Below, piece after piece: positions 1-7,241 of a stretch of DNA of 49,146 nucleotides. The position numbers and the translations under genes were made by a program. How positions within the stretch are numbered: position 1 is the first letter of the stretch; each line of letters starts with the position of its first letter. The notes beneath the pieces are model-generated. The model worked only from the letters and a program-made list of their open reading frames with translations, had not been told where the DNA came from and did not search any database. The DNA is from Candidatus Eisenbacteria bacterium (GTDB lineage: Bacteria > Desulfobacterota > Binatia > DP-6): assembly GCA_035577985.1 (NCBI GenBank), contig DATJZY010000136.1, forward strand, positions 1 through 49,146, given 5' to 3'.

Positions 1-312
1 TGGCCGGCTCCTCCGTATGCGGCTCTAGCCGCGGGTGGCGAGACTCCCGAGACTAATCCGCGAACGTGCGGATGTGAGCCGGCCGTTCATTTGGTCTTAG
101 TTCGCCGCGCGGCGATCCCAGCCTGCCGAGCATCGCGACGACGGAGCGCCGCGCGGCTCAAGGGCGCTCCGCCCTCGCCGCCCGCCCCGCGCAGCCTCGC
201 TACGCCTCGGCAGCTCCCCCCGCCCCAGCGCACTCGCGCGAGGGAATGTCGCGCTCCGGCTTCTGCCCCGGGGAATGACGAAGGGGAAGGGGACTGACGG
301 TGTGCCGTGCGT
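1..312. other. Non-coding left edge with a foldable element
   Basis: No convincing gene lies here; open frames on both strands are low-complexity Arg/Pro/Ala. Positions 2-10 and 76-84 are perfect 9-bp inverted arms. Between them sit a 5-bp hairpin with a TCTA loop (19-32) and a 6-bp hairpin with a 6-base loop (56-73), plus a possible GGG/CCC pairing (33-35 with 46-48). This looks like a compact multi-helix RNA or the end of a mobile element cut by the window edge. I do not recognise a family. A further small hairpin lies at 161-175 (6-bp stem, 3-base loop). Confidence 0.4.
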
Positions 313-434
313 CGCGAGGTCGGGGGCGAAGCGGAGGCGCCTGCGAAGTGGCGCGACGAAACGTTCGGTGCTGACGTCGGGAGTGTGTTTTCGCGCGGCG
401 TAGCCGAAGCCGCAGCTTCGCCCTCGACCTCGCG
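313..434 (-). repeat. 122-bp inverted-repeat element, copy A
   Basis: The element is bounded by 20-bp terminal inverted arms (313-332 and 415-434) that differ at one base. Its reverse complement aligns without gaps to 48875-48996 at about 100 of 122 positions by my hand count. Arms are GC-rich (CGCGAGGTCG...). No open frame of note is inside, so it would be a non-autonomous MITE-like or REP-like element. It lies just downstream of the ThDP enzyme gene. Confidence 0.75.
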
Positions 435-468
435 GACCCACCGGCACCGACGCCCGCCGCCTTCGCCG

Positions 469-2217
469 TCAGACCTTCGTCGATCCCAGGAGGTTCCCGC
501 CGAGCCGCGCGTGCCCGACGCGCGGGTCGCCGATCACGTTGATGACGGACGCTCGCCCCGAGCGGAAGGCGCGTTCGAGCGCGGGCCGGATCTCCGCCGG
601 CCTGGTCACGTGCTCGCCGTGGCAGCCGATCGCCTCGAACATGCGATCGTAGCGGAGCTCCGGCAGCATGTCGAAGGGATCGACGCGCCCGCGCAGCATC
701 GGCATCTGATCGAAGGACGGGCCCCACGAGCTGTTGTTCCACACGAGGGTGTGGACGGGCAGCTTGTGCTTGAGCGCCGTCTCGATCTCCATTCCGCCGA
801 TCCCGAGGCCGCCGTCGCCGATGACGACGATCACCTGCTTGCCCGGTCGCGCGAGCTGCGCGCCGATGCCCATGCCGATGCCGTGACCGACCGGTGCGAG
901 CGGACCGGCGTCGACGATCTGACCGGGAAAGCGTGCCGCGAACCACTGCGAGAGCCATCCCGAGAGCGTGAAGCTGTCGATGACGAGCGTCGCGTCGCGA
1001 TCCATCACGTCGAGGAGCTCGCGCGTGAGGCGCGCAGGATGGATCGGGCTCGCGTCATGCACCTCGGCTTCCTGCACGCGCAGCGCCTCGTCGAAGCGCG
1101 TGCGCGTCGTCGCGACCTCGGCGAGCCACGCGCCGCCGCGGCGCCGCGCGCCGTCGAGACCGAGCGCTTCGGCGCGCGCGAGCAGCTGCGCCAGTACGAG
1201 CTTCGGGTCGCCGACGATCGGGAGGTCGGCCGGCACGTGCCAGCCGACACGCGACGGCGTCGGATCGACCTGGATGTACGTCGCCTCCGCGCTCCACGTC
1301 GGCGGCTCGCCGAAGTGCTCGCCGCTCCAGAACTTGAACCCGATCGCGAGGATCACGTCGGCACGGCCCGTGAAGGGCTTCTTCCAGGCACCGCGCACCG
1401 CGAGCGGATCCTCTTCGGACACGGCGCCCTGTCCGGCGCGGCGCGTGTAGACGGGGATCTGCATGCGCGTCGCGAAGGCCCGCAGCTCCCCCGCCGCGTC
1501 GGACCAGAAGATGCCGTCGCCGGCGACGATGAGCGGACGCTCCGCACGCGCGAGCCGCTCGAGCGCGCGCTCGATCGTGGCGGGATCTCCGGCGCTCCGC
1601 ATCGCGTCCTGGGGATAGATCCGCGCGCCGCGTCGCTGCCCTGCGACGTCGTCCTGCTGGTACAGGACGTTGGTCGGGATCTCGACCAGCGTCGGACCCG
1701 GCGGCGGGCTCATCGCCTCGCGGAACGCCATCCGCAGGTCGACCTCGATCGTCGACCAGTCGAGCACGCGCTTGGTGAACTTCGAGAACGTGCGACAGAT
1801 CTCCGAGCCGTACGCCTCCTGGAAGGATCCGAGGTAGTCCTCGGTCGTGGGATGCTGGCCCGCGATGCAGACGACCGGGCTGCCGGTGAGGCCGGCCACG
1901 CAGAGCCCGGTGACGGCGTTCGTGAGACCGCACCCGGCGGTGACCGAGAGCAGACCCGGGCGCCCGCTCGTGCGGGCGTACGCGTCGGCGGCATAGGCGC
2001 ACGACTGCTCGTGGCGCATGTGGATCATCTGCACGTCGTGCTCGCGGAGGTGGGAGAGGATCGGCCAGATGTGCCCGCCGTTCACCGTGAAGAGGTAGCG
2101 GACCTCCTGCTCGCCCAGGATGCGACCGACGAGTGCGCCGCCGTCGAGCCGCGCGTCCCCGGGTTGGGGGAGCGCACGGCCGATGGAATTGCCCATGCTT
2201 CGCGTGTCGTCGGGCAT
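469..2217 (-). CDS. Thiamine diphosphate-dependent enzyme (acetolactate synthase / 2-hydroxyacyl-CoA lyase superfamily)
   Basis: This 582-residue protein has the three-domain length of the POX/ALS superfamily of ThDP enzymes, which make or break carbon-carbon bonds next to a carbonyl. The N-terminal domain has the conserved Glu of RHEQSCAYAADAYAR. The C-terminal domain has the ThDP/Mg motif GDGG followed about 25 residues later by NNSSWG. The substrate cannot be read from the sequence; a 2-hydroxyacyl-CoA lyase or oxalyl-CoA decarboxylase-like role is possible. I chose ATG 2217 because an AAGGAG lies about 10 bases upstream, inside the end of the small alanine-zipper gene; longer starts would overlap that gene. 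The two genes are 7 bases apart and probably co-transcribed. Confidence 0.85.
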   Translation of the reverse strand: MPDDTRSMGNSIGRALPQPGDARLDGGALVGRILGEQEVRYLFTVNGGHIWPILSHLREHDVQMIHMRHEQSCAYAADAYARTSGRPGLLSVTAGCGLTNAVTGLCVAGLTGSPVVCIAGQHPTTEDYLGSFQEAYGSEICRTFSKFTKRVLDWSTIEVDLRMAFREAMSPPPGPTLVEIPTNVLYQQDDVAGQRRGARIYPQDAMRSAGDPATIERALERLARAERPLIVAGDGIFWSDAAGELRAFATRMQIPVYTRRAGQGAVSEEDPLAVRGAWKKPFTGRADVILAIGFKFWSGEHFGEPPTWSAEATYIQVDPTPSRVGWHVPADLPIVGDPKLVLAQLLARAEALGLDGARRRGGAWLAEVATTRTRFDEALRVQEAEVHDASPIHPARLTRELLDVMDRDATLVIDSFTLSGWLSQWFAARFPGQIVDAGPLAPVGHGIGMGIGAQLARPGKQVIVVIGDGGLGIGGMEIETALKHKLPVHTLVWNNSSWGPSFDQMPMLRGRVDPFDMLPELRYDRMFEAIGCHGEHVTRPAEIRPALERAFRSGRASVINVIGDPRVGHARLGGNLLGSTKV

Positions 2218-2224
2218 CGGCGAT

Positions 2225-2458
2225 TCACTCCTTCTTGTGCCCGCCGGCGCGGCGCTCCTGCCGGCGCTCGAACTCGTCGACCAGACGCTCGAGCCGCGCC
2301 GCGGCGTCCTCGACCTGCTTCGCGGCCGCCTCGCTGCGATCCGCCGCCGCCTCGGCGCGGGTGGCCGCCGCTTCCGCACGGTCGGCGACGTCGCCGTCGG
2401 CCGCGGCCGTGCCGGCGGTCATGACCAGCACCAGCAATCCGGACGCCGCCCAACGCAT
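2225..2458 (-). CDS. Small periplasmic alanine-zipper protein (Lpp/OprI-like coiled coil, no lipobox)
   Basis: The 77-residue product starts with a signal peptide (MRWAASGLLVLVMTAGTAAA) and then has alanine-rich heptads (RAEAAATRAEAAADRSEAAA) typical of alanine-zipper coiled coils such as OprI, ending in a charged tail (GGHKKE). There is no Cys at the cleavage site, so unlike classical Lpp it would be soluble in the periplasm. A paralogue that does carry a lipobox Cys lies at 20150-20368. The gene begins the unit that continues into the ThDP enzyme, and has a TTGACA promoter whose -10 box ends 7 bases before the ATG. The function is unknown; a structural envelope role is inferred. Confidence 0.75.
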   Translation of the reverse strand: MRWAASGLLVLVMTAGTAAADGDVADRAEAAATRAEAAADRSEAAAKQVEDAAARLERLVDEFERRQERRAGGHKKE

Positions 2459-2465
2459 GCGCGGA

Positions 2466-2495
2466 GCGCTATCCGGCGATGCCCGAAGGTGTCAA
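2466..2495 (-). promoter_or_regulatory. Leaderless-type promoter of the alanine-zipper/ThDP unit
   Basis: On the minus strand TTGACA (2495-2490), 18 bp, then TAGCGC (2471-2466), followed by only 7 bases before ATG 2458. Transcription would begin at or next to the start codon. Confidence 0.55.
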
Positions 2496-2520
2496 CCGTC
2501 TACGACCTTTGGGCCGGGGG

Positions 2521-2549
2521 ATGACACCACCGTCGCCCCTGGCTACGAT
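2521..2549 (+). promoter_or_regulatory. Leaderless-type promoter for the 121-residue unknown protein
   Basis: ATGACA (2521-2526), 17 bp, TACGAT (2544-2549), then 10 bases to ATG 2560. It argues against the upstream ATGs at 2479 and 2521 as starts. Confidence 0.5.
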
Positions 2550-2559
2550 CCGGCGCGAG

Positions 2560-2925
2560 ATGACGGGACGAGATGCGCTGCTCGACGCGTTCGACCGGCT
2601 CTTCCAGGCGGCCGCAACCAAGCTCCAGCTCACGGTCACGCCGGAGGAGCGGGCCGAAGCGAAGACGCAATTTGCCGAGCGTTTCGCGGCCATGCTCGAT
2701 CTGACGGGACAGTTCGAGACGCCCCCGCTCCCGCCCGAGGTCCTGTCGGAGATGGAGGCGCAGATCGCCCGCATCTCGCCGGTGGAGCTGGCGGGCGTGC
2801 TCGCCGCGATACCGCTCGCCCAACAGGGCCACGAGATGCTGCGCTCGGTCGCTTTTCAACACGCACAGCAGAAGATGCTGGAGCACCTCGCCATGCAGGC
2901 CGACACGCGCTACGGCGGAAACTGA
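2560..2925 (+). CDS. Unknown 121-residue helical protein
   Basis: I do not recognise this protein. It is predicted to be largely helical, acidic and soluble, without a signal peptide, membrane segment or cysteine. It contains an amphipathic stretch (TPEERAEAKTQFAERFAAML) and a Pro-rich linker (ETPPLPPEVLSEM). Codon use fits neighbouring genes, with strong G/C in third positions, which supports it being real. ATG 2560 was chosen because a promoter ends 10 bases upstream. It is divergent from the alanine-zipper gene and precedes another unknown gene on the same strand. Confidence 0.65.
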   Translation: MTGRDALLDAFDRLFQAAATKLQLTVTPEERAEAKTQFAERFAAMLDLTGQFETPPLPPEVLSEMEAQIARISPVELAGVLAAIPLAQQGHEMLRSVAFQHAQQKMLEHLAMQADTRYGGN

Positions 2926-2951
2926 CTACGCCGGGATATGCATCTTTCTCG

Positions 2952-2980
2952 TTGACGCCACCGGAGGGTGCTGGTAGCTT
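2952..2980 (+). promoter_or_regulatory. Leaderless-type promoter for the 163-residue unknown protein
   Basis: TTGACG (2952-2957), 17 bp, TAGCTT (2975-2980), then 9 bases to GTG 2990. No Shine-Dalgarno sequence is visible. Confidence 0.5.
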
Positions 2981-2989
2981 CGCGGCTGA

Positions 2990-3481
2990 GTGCAGCAGGC
3001 GCCGAGCAACGTGATCGCAGTGGATTTTGCGAGGCGTCGCCGCGCGCGCCCGAGCCCGGCGCCCGCCGCCGAGTCGCCCGGCGTCGCGACCGCGCGCCAG
3101 CTCATGGGCTCCGCGCGCGACTTCCTTCTCTTCTGGCGTCCGCCGGCCCGGCGCTCCTCGGCGGAGTACCTCGGCGGTCGGTGGGACTGGGGCTGGACCC
3201 TCTTCGTGTGGACCAACGAAGCCGCCGTGGGGCCGCTCCGCATGGACCTCGGCAGCCGCGGCTACCTCGCGCAGTGGCTCACGCGCGAAGGCTTCCTCTC
3301 GTTCCTCCACCGCGCGACCGACATCGGTGGTCTCCTGCTCGACGGCGAGCTCGAGGACGGTGGAGAGAAGATTCGCTCCGAGCCCCACCAGCTCGTGCGC
3401 CGTACCGACGCGCTCGCGGTGCTGGAAGGGCGGAACGAGGAACGGGGCGGCGTAGTCGTCCCACGCCGCCCCGTACGTTGA
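2990..3481 (+). CDS. Unknown 163-residue protein
   Basis: I do not recognise the family. The N-terminus begins MQQAPSNVIAVDFARRRRAR, a basic, flexible start typical of small regulatory or nucleic-acid-associated proteins, then a core rich in Trp and aromatic residues (FLLFWRPP, GGRWDWGWTLFVWTN). The C-terminus is charged and probably disordered. There is no signal peptide. GTG 2990 follows a well-placed -35/-10 pair. The last codons contain a perfect 10-bp inverted repeat (3444-3453/3463-3472) that may stop transcription toward the convergent neighbour. Confidence 0.6.
   Translation: MQQAPSNVIAVDFARRRRARPSPAPAAESPGVATARQLMGSARDFLLFWRPPARRSSAEYLGGRWDWGWTLFVWTNEAAVGPLRMDLGSRGYLAQWLTREGFLSFLHRATDIGGLLLDGELEDGGEKIRSEPHQLVRRTDALAVLEGRNEERGGVVVPRRPVR
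3444..3472 (+). terminator. Possible terminator hairpin at the end of the unknown gene
   Basis: GGGGCGGCGT (3444-3453) and ACGCCGCCCC (3463-3472) form a perfect 10-bp stem with a 9-base loop. There is no T-run, and the stem lies inside the last codons, so intrinsic termination is uncertain. It sits between two convergent genes. Confidence 0.35.
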
Positions 3482-3482
3482 G

Positions 3483-3749
3483 CTAGTAGGTCAGCTCGTC
3501 GAGGAACGCGCCCGACGGCGAGCACGACGTGGGACTCTTGCGCTCCTTACACAGGGCGATGATCGGCTGCTTGCAGTCCTTGATGCACATCCGCTTCGCC
3601 TTGCCCTTGAGCTCGAGGCACGAAGTCCTGCAGGCGGTGAGCTCCGTGTGGCACTTCTTCGGGCATGGCTTGGCGTAGGCCCCGCTCGCGGCGAGCCCGA
3701 GGCAGAGCGTCAGCGCCGTCAGTCCTAGAACGATCTTCCGTCCGATCAC
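3483..3749 (-). CDS. Secreted cysteine-rich protein with three CX3C pairs
   Basis: The 88-residue product has a clear Sec signal peptide (IGRKIVLGLTALTLCLGLAASGAYA). The mature part carries three CX3C motifs (CPKKC, CRTSC, CIKDC) plus two later cysteines (ALCKE, TSCS). Paired CX3C motifs in short helices are typical of disulfide-stapled helical hairpins, so I infer a small periplasmic or outer-membrane protein that is oxidised after export. Function is unknown. I prefer GTG 3749 to the ATG 18 bases upstream because GGGAGG lies 7-8 bases before the GTG. It is convergent with the 163-residue unknown gene. Confidence 0.7.
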   Translation of the reverse strand: MIGRKIVLGLTALTLCLGLAASGAYAKPCPKKCHTELTACRTSCLELKGKAKRMCIKDCKQPIIALCKERKSPTSCSPSGAFLDELTY

Positions 3750-3844
3750 TGGATGTTCCTCCCTCATTTTTCCACCGACCCAAACCGGTCGACCCAGTTC
3801 AGGGGTCGCAGTTTATCGCGCAGGAGTCAAGCTTTGTGGCCTGT

Positions 3845-3873
3845 TTGAGACTCGGAAGCGCGCTTCCTAGCCT
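3845..3873 (+). promoter_or_regulatory. Leaderless-type promoter of the sigma-54-type activator gene
   Basis: TTGAGA (3845-3850), 17 bp, TAGCCT (3868-3873), then 8 bases to GTG 3882. No Shine-Dalgarno sequence is present. Confidence 0.55.
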
Positions 3874-3881
3874 CATCGTGG

Positions 3882-5360
3882 GTGGCGGGAATCGTGGCCG
3901 AGGGAGCGCAGATCAACTTCGTGCGGGCCATCGGGGAGGCGCTCGGCGGGGCGCATTCCCCCGAGCGGACCGCAGCCGCCGCCGTCGAGACGCTCGTGCG
4001 GCATCTCGCCCTCGATCGCGTAATCGTGTGGGGTGCGAGCGGCGCCGATGCGCGCTTCGCCCTCCTCGCCGCCACGCGCGATCTGGGCGAGCTCGTGCCG
4101 GTTGCGCGCCTCGTCCAGGACGTGGCGAGTCGGGGCGAAGCGGTCCAGCTCTGCGGGCAAGCCGCGGCACCCGGCGCGTTGCCGCCCGAGCTCGCCCGCT
4201 GCGGCGCCGTCCTCTTACAGCCGCTCCGCGCGCGGGGCGGCGTCCTCGGGGTCGTCGGGGTGGGGATGCGCGAGGCCGGCGGCATCTCGCCCGAGATCGT
4301 GGCGGCGATCGATCTCGTCGCGCCACAGATCGCGATGGCGCTCGAGAACGCGTTCCTGCGTGCGGGCACCGATCTCGCGCCGCGCGCGCACCGTGCCGAC
4401 GCGCCCGGCGCCGCCGCGACGTTGGTCGGCGTCAGCCCCGCGTTCCGCAAGGTCGTGACGGCGATCGAGCGCCTCGGCGACGTCGACGTGACGGTGCTCC
4501 TCCTCGGCGCCAGCGGCACCGGCAAGGAGCGCGTCGCGCGCGCGCTTCACGACGGCGGGCGCCGGCGCGGCGGTCCGTTCGTCGCCGTCAACTGCGCCGC
4601 GCTTCCTGAATCGCTCCTCGAAGCCGAGCTGTTCGGCATCGAGCGCGGCATCGCGACCGGCGTCGACCGGCGGCCGGGGCTCGTCGAGCGCGCCCACGGC
4701 GGAACCCTGTTCCTCGACGAGATCGGCGACATGAGCCCCGGCGTACAGGCGAAGGTGCTGCGCGTGCTGCAGGAGCGCGAGATCGTCCGCGTCGGCGGCT
4801 CGCGTCCGATCGGGGTCGACGTGCGGCTCATTGCGGCCACCAACTGCGATCTCGAAGCAGCCGTCCGCTCCGGCACGTTCCGCGAGGATCTCTACTTCCG
4901 GATCTGCGTCGCACCGCTGCGCCTGCCGCGCCTCGCCGATCGCATCGACGACATCCCCGTGCTGGCGGAGCACCTGCTGGCCCGCTTCGGCGCGAAGCAC
5001 GGGCGTCCCGAGCTTCGCCTCGCGCCCGACGCGCTCGCGTGGCTGGCGACGCGCCCGTGGCCGGGGAACGTCCGCGAGCTCGAGAACGTGGTCGAGCGCG
5101 CCGTCGTCATGGCGACGGGCCCGCTCATCTCGATCGAGGACCTCGATCCCGACCGCGAGGCGCCGCGCAGCGCGGCGGTCGACTTTCGCGGTACGCTGGA
5201 GAGCGCGGTCGGCGGTGCCGAGCGCGCCCTCATCGAGCGTGCGCTGGTCGCGACGCGCAACAACCGCACGCAGGCGGCGCGGCTGCTCGGCATCGGGCGC
5301 CGCACGCTGCTCTACAAGCTGAAGCGCTACGGTATCGGCGACGCGCCCATGCGCGCCTGA
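3882..5360 (+). CDS. Sigma-54-interacting-type AAA+ transcriptional regulator with GAF-like sensor and degenerate GAFTGA loop
   Basis: The 492-residue protein has a GAF-like sensor domain (about 15-165), a central AAA+ domain (about 180-415) and a C-terminal Fis-type helix-turn-helix (about 445-485, NNRTQAARLLGIGRRTLLYKL). Walker A is GASGTGKE (209-216) and Walker B is LFLDE (276-280). The sigma-54-contacting loop reads GIATGV (256-261) instead of GAFTGA, so the key Phe and flanking residues are changed. It may remodel RNA polymerase atypically or not use sigma-54 at all. It is alone in its unit, and a strong terminator lies 140 bp downstream. GTG 3882 follows a promoter at the leaderless distance. 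Confidence 0.9.
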   Translation: MAGIVAEGAQINFVRAIGEALGGAHSPERTAAAAVETLVRHLALDRVIVWGASGADARFALLAATRDLGELVPVARLVQDVASRGEAVQLCGQAAAPGALPPELARCGAVLLQPLRARGGVLGVVGVGMREAGGISPEIVAAIDLVAPQIAMALENAFLRAGTDLAPRAHRADAPGAAATLVGVSPAFRKVVTAIERLGDVDVTVLLLGASGTGKERVARALHDGGRRRGGPFVAVNCAALPESLLEAELFGIERGIATGVDRRPGLVERAHGGTLFLDEIGDMSPGVQAKVLRVLQEREIVRVGGSRPIGVDVRLIAATNCDLEAAVRSGTFREDLYFRICVAPLRLPRLADRIDDIPVLAEHLLARFGAKHGRPELRLAPDALAWLATRPWPGNVRELENVVERAVVMATGPLISIEDLDPDREAPRSAAVDFRGTLESAVGGAERALIERALVATRNNRTQAARLLGIGRRTLLYKLKRYGIGDAPMRA

Positions 5361-5744
5361 GCGCGCGCATGGCCGGCGGCCTGCGCCGGACGCTGCGCAC
5401 CCGGCGCGTCGTCAGCCGCGTTGCCAGGTTGCGCGGGCCCCCAAGGCGCACGGCGGATGCGCCTGCGCACGCGCATGCGCAGCACGAAGTTGCCCGCTCG
5501 GCGGTTTCTGCCGCCGTTTTTTGCTGGACGCCTCGGCACGCCTCGTGCGATGACCCGTCGTCATGGAGGTGGCTACGGTGCCGGCGCTCGCGCTGGTGCC
5601 GCGAGTCGTCATCCCCGAAGTGGTGACGACGGCGCGGTACACGACCCCGTGGGTCGTGCCCCACGTCCCCTTCGCCGCCCGCCCGCCACGCCGCCCGTAC
5701 GAGCCCTCGGCTCGGGCGTATGCCACGGGCGAGCTCGTCGACGT
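5361..5744. other. Intergenic region with terminator and a doubtful small frame
   Basis: The stretch between the activator gene and the HAD gene contains an intrinsic terminator (5499-5522) and, beyond it, a short plus-strand frame (5563-5754) listed separately. Open frames on the minus strand here are low complexity and I do not call them. Confidence 0.5.
5499..5522 (+). terminator. Intrinsic terminator downstream of the activator gene
   Basis: CGGCGG (5499-5504), a 6-base loop, CCGCCG (5511-5516) and six T residues (5517-5522). This is a textbook stem plus T-run on the plus strand. Confidence 0.8.
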
Positions 5745-5754
5745 CTACGGCTGA
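5563..5754 (+). CDS. Doubtful small ORF, Pro/Val-rich, 63 residues
   Basis: The frame encodes a Val/Pro-rich peptide (VPALALVPRVVIPEVV...) with no recognisable domain. A GGAGG lies 7 bases before an in-frame GTG at 5578, which could be the real start. It overlaps the convergent HAD gene by 10 bases. GC-rich DNA gives many chance frames, so this may not be a gene. Confidence 0.25.
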   Translation: MEVATVPALALVPRVVIPEVVTTARYTTPWVVPHVPFAARPPRRPYEPSARAYATGELVDVYG

Positions 5755-6440
5755 TCCGCGCCGAGCGCCTGGAGCAACCGATCGAGCGTGACGAGCGCGC
5801 CCGGCGTCCGGCCGCTGCGATCGAGGTAGAGCGCGCTCGCGCCGGCGGCGCGCGCACCGCCGACGTCGGCGCGGACGTCGTCGCCCACGTGACAGATCTC
5901 GCCCACGTCGACGCCGAGCGCCGCAGCGGCGGCCGCGAAGATGGCGACGGCGGGCTTTGCGGCGCCCACCTGCGTCGACCAGAGCACGCGATCGACGGCG
6001 CGCGAAAGGCCGAGGCCGTCCAGGAGCGACGGCAGGCGCCGGTCGAAGTTCGAGACGACGGCCGTGAGAAGACCACGTGCGCGCGCGGCCTCGAGACAGG
6101 GGCGGGCGTCGGCGTAGACGCGCCACGCACCGGGCGTCGCATAGTGCGCGAAGAGGGCGTCGAAGCACGCCTCGAACCCGTCGGGCGACGCCGCGGCGCC
6201 GAGCGCGGCCCGAACGACGGCGCGCCACCAGTCGCGCTCGCGGCGCGCCAGCTCGTGTGCCGCGACGCCGGGGAACGCCAGCGGCGGCGCCTCGGCCAGG
6301 GCGCGACGAAAGGCCGCGTCCACGTCGGCGGCGCGGACCGAGATCCCGAACCGCGCCGCCGTCCGTGCATACGTGTCGCCGACCGCCTCGGCCGGCGCGA
6401 GGAGCGTGCCGGCGGCGTCGAAGGTGACGGCGCGGATCAC
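5745..6440 (-). CDS. HAD-superfamily hydrolase (HAD-IA, HDHD3/REG-2-like)
   Basis: This 231-residue protein has the HAD phosphatase motifs: motif I FDAAGTLL near residue 6-13, motif II in VVSNFD, the motif III Lys in GAAKPAVAIF and motif IV GDDVRADVGGARAAG. In motif I the second Asp of DxDGT is Ala (DAAGT), which is common in the HDHD3/REG-2 branch. It likely hydrolyses a small phosphorylated metabolite. The start is GTG 6440, which overlaps the metallophosphoesterase stop as GTGA, so the two are translationally coupled and may act on related phosphate esters. Confidence 0.85.
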   Translation of the reverse strand: MIRAVTFDAAGTLLAPAEAVGDTYARTAARFGISVRAADVDAAFRRALAEAPPLAFPGVAAHELARRERDWWRAVVRAALGAAASPDGFEACFDALFAHYATPGAWRVYADARPCLEAARARGLLTAVVSNFDRRLPSLLDGLGLSRAVDRVLWSTQVGAAKPAVAIFAAAAAALGVDVGEICHVGDDVRADVGGARAAGASALYLDRSGRTPGALVTLDRLLQALGADQP

Positions 6441-7108
6441 CGGCCGTCGTCGCGCCAGCTCCGCAGCTCGGCGCGCAGCGCCGTGCCGTCGTCCTCGACG
6501 ACCACGTAGCCGCCGTCGCGGAGCGCGCCCGGATTCACGACCAGCGTCTGGCCGACGCGGTCCACGCCGCGCCCTTCGTGGATGTGCCCGACGATCGCGA
6601 CCTCTGGCCGACGCGTCTCGATGAACGTTCGGACGGCGGGGCTGCCGACGGGTGTGCCGTTCATCAGGCGGTCGAGGCGGGTGTCGTACGGCGGCGTGTG
6701 GCAGATCATGAGCCGTCGCGCCGCGTCCGCCACCACGGCGTGGCCGCGCGCGAGCGTGTCCGTGAGCTCGTGCTCCTCGAGCTCGGTCGGCGTGTCCATC
6801 GGCGTGATGTTGGAGCCGCCGCAGCCGAAGACGCCGAGCGGGCCGAGCAGGCGCCCCTCGCCGTGCAGCGAGATGCCGGCGTCGCGGAAGGCGTCGATCA
6901 CCGAGAGCATGTCGAGGTTGCCGGTGACGGCGAGCACGCTGGGGCAATGGGCGCGTACCGCGTCGACCACGCGGAAGGCGTCGGGCGGATCGCCGAAGTG
7001 GGTGAGGTCGCCGGTCAGGATCGCGCCGTCCGCCTCGCGGAGCACGGGGCCGAGGCGCTCGATCGCCCGAAAGGCCATGTGGATGTCGCCGAAGCAGACC
7101 AGGCGCAC
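6437..7108 (-). CDS. Calcineurin-like metallophosphoesterase (YfcE/MJ0936 type)
   Basis: The 223-residue protein carries all motifs of the dinuclear metallophosphoesterase fold: GDIH (residues 8-11), GDLTHFG, GNLD, CHTPP and GHIHEGRG. Such enzymes hydrolyse phosphodiesters or nucleotides; the substrate is unknown. The start is GTG 7108, placed 8 bases after a TAGGAC -10 box, so the mRNA is likely leaderless. It is the first gene of a two-gene unit with the HAD hydrolase, overlapping it by 4 bases. Confidence 0.88.
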   Translation of the reverse strand: MRLVCFGDIHMAFRAIERLGPVLREADGAILTGDLTHFGDPPDAFRVVDAVRAHCPSVLAVTGNLDMLSVIDAFRDAGISLHGEGRLLGPLGVFGCGGSNITPMDTPTELEEHELTDTLARGHAVVADAARRLMICHTPPYDTRLDRLMNGTPVGSPAVRTFIETRRPEVAIVGHIHEGRGVDRVGQTLVVNPGALRDGGYVVVEDDGTALRAELRSWRDDGR

Positions 7109-7116
7109 GCGAAGCC

Positions 7117-7145
7117 GTCCTAGCCGAGCCGGCGATCGAAGTGAA
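7117..7145 (-). promoter_or_regulatory. Leaderless-type promoter of the metallophosphoesterase/HAD unit
   Basis: On the minus strand TTCACT (7145-7140), 17 bp, TAGGAC (7122-7117), then 8 bases to GTG 7108. Confidence 0.5.
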
Positions 7146-7241
7146 CCCGCCCGGTCAGGGGACGAATCCTGGGCGCCGGAGCAAGCCGCAAGCGCTTTTT
7201 CCCTCGCCATCGACGAGGCGCCCTTGTTACGCTCGCCACCG

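Noticed and set aside
1..85. A tRNA gene
   Set aside because: The length and closing stem are tRNA-like, but there is no GTTC-type T-loop and the helices do not form a cloverleaf.
2479..2559. ATG 2479 or 2521 as start of the 121-residue protein
   Set aside because: A -35/-10 pair at 2521-2549 overlaps this region, and the extra residues show no conserved features.
5412..5726. A minus-strand small gene of about 104 codons
   Set aside because: The product is a low-complexity Arg/Thr/Gly sequence running across an intrinsic terminator.
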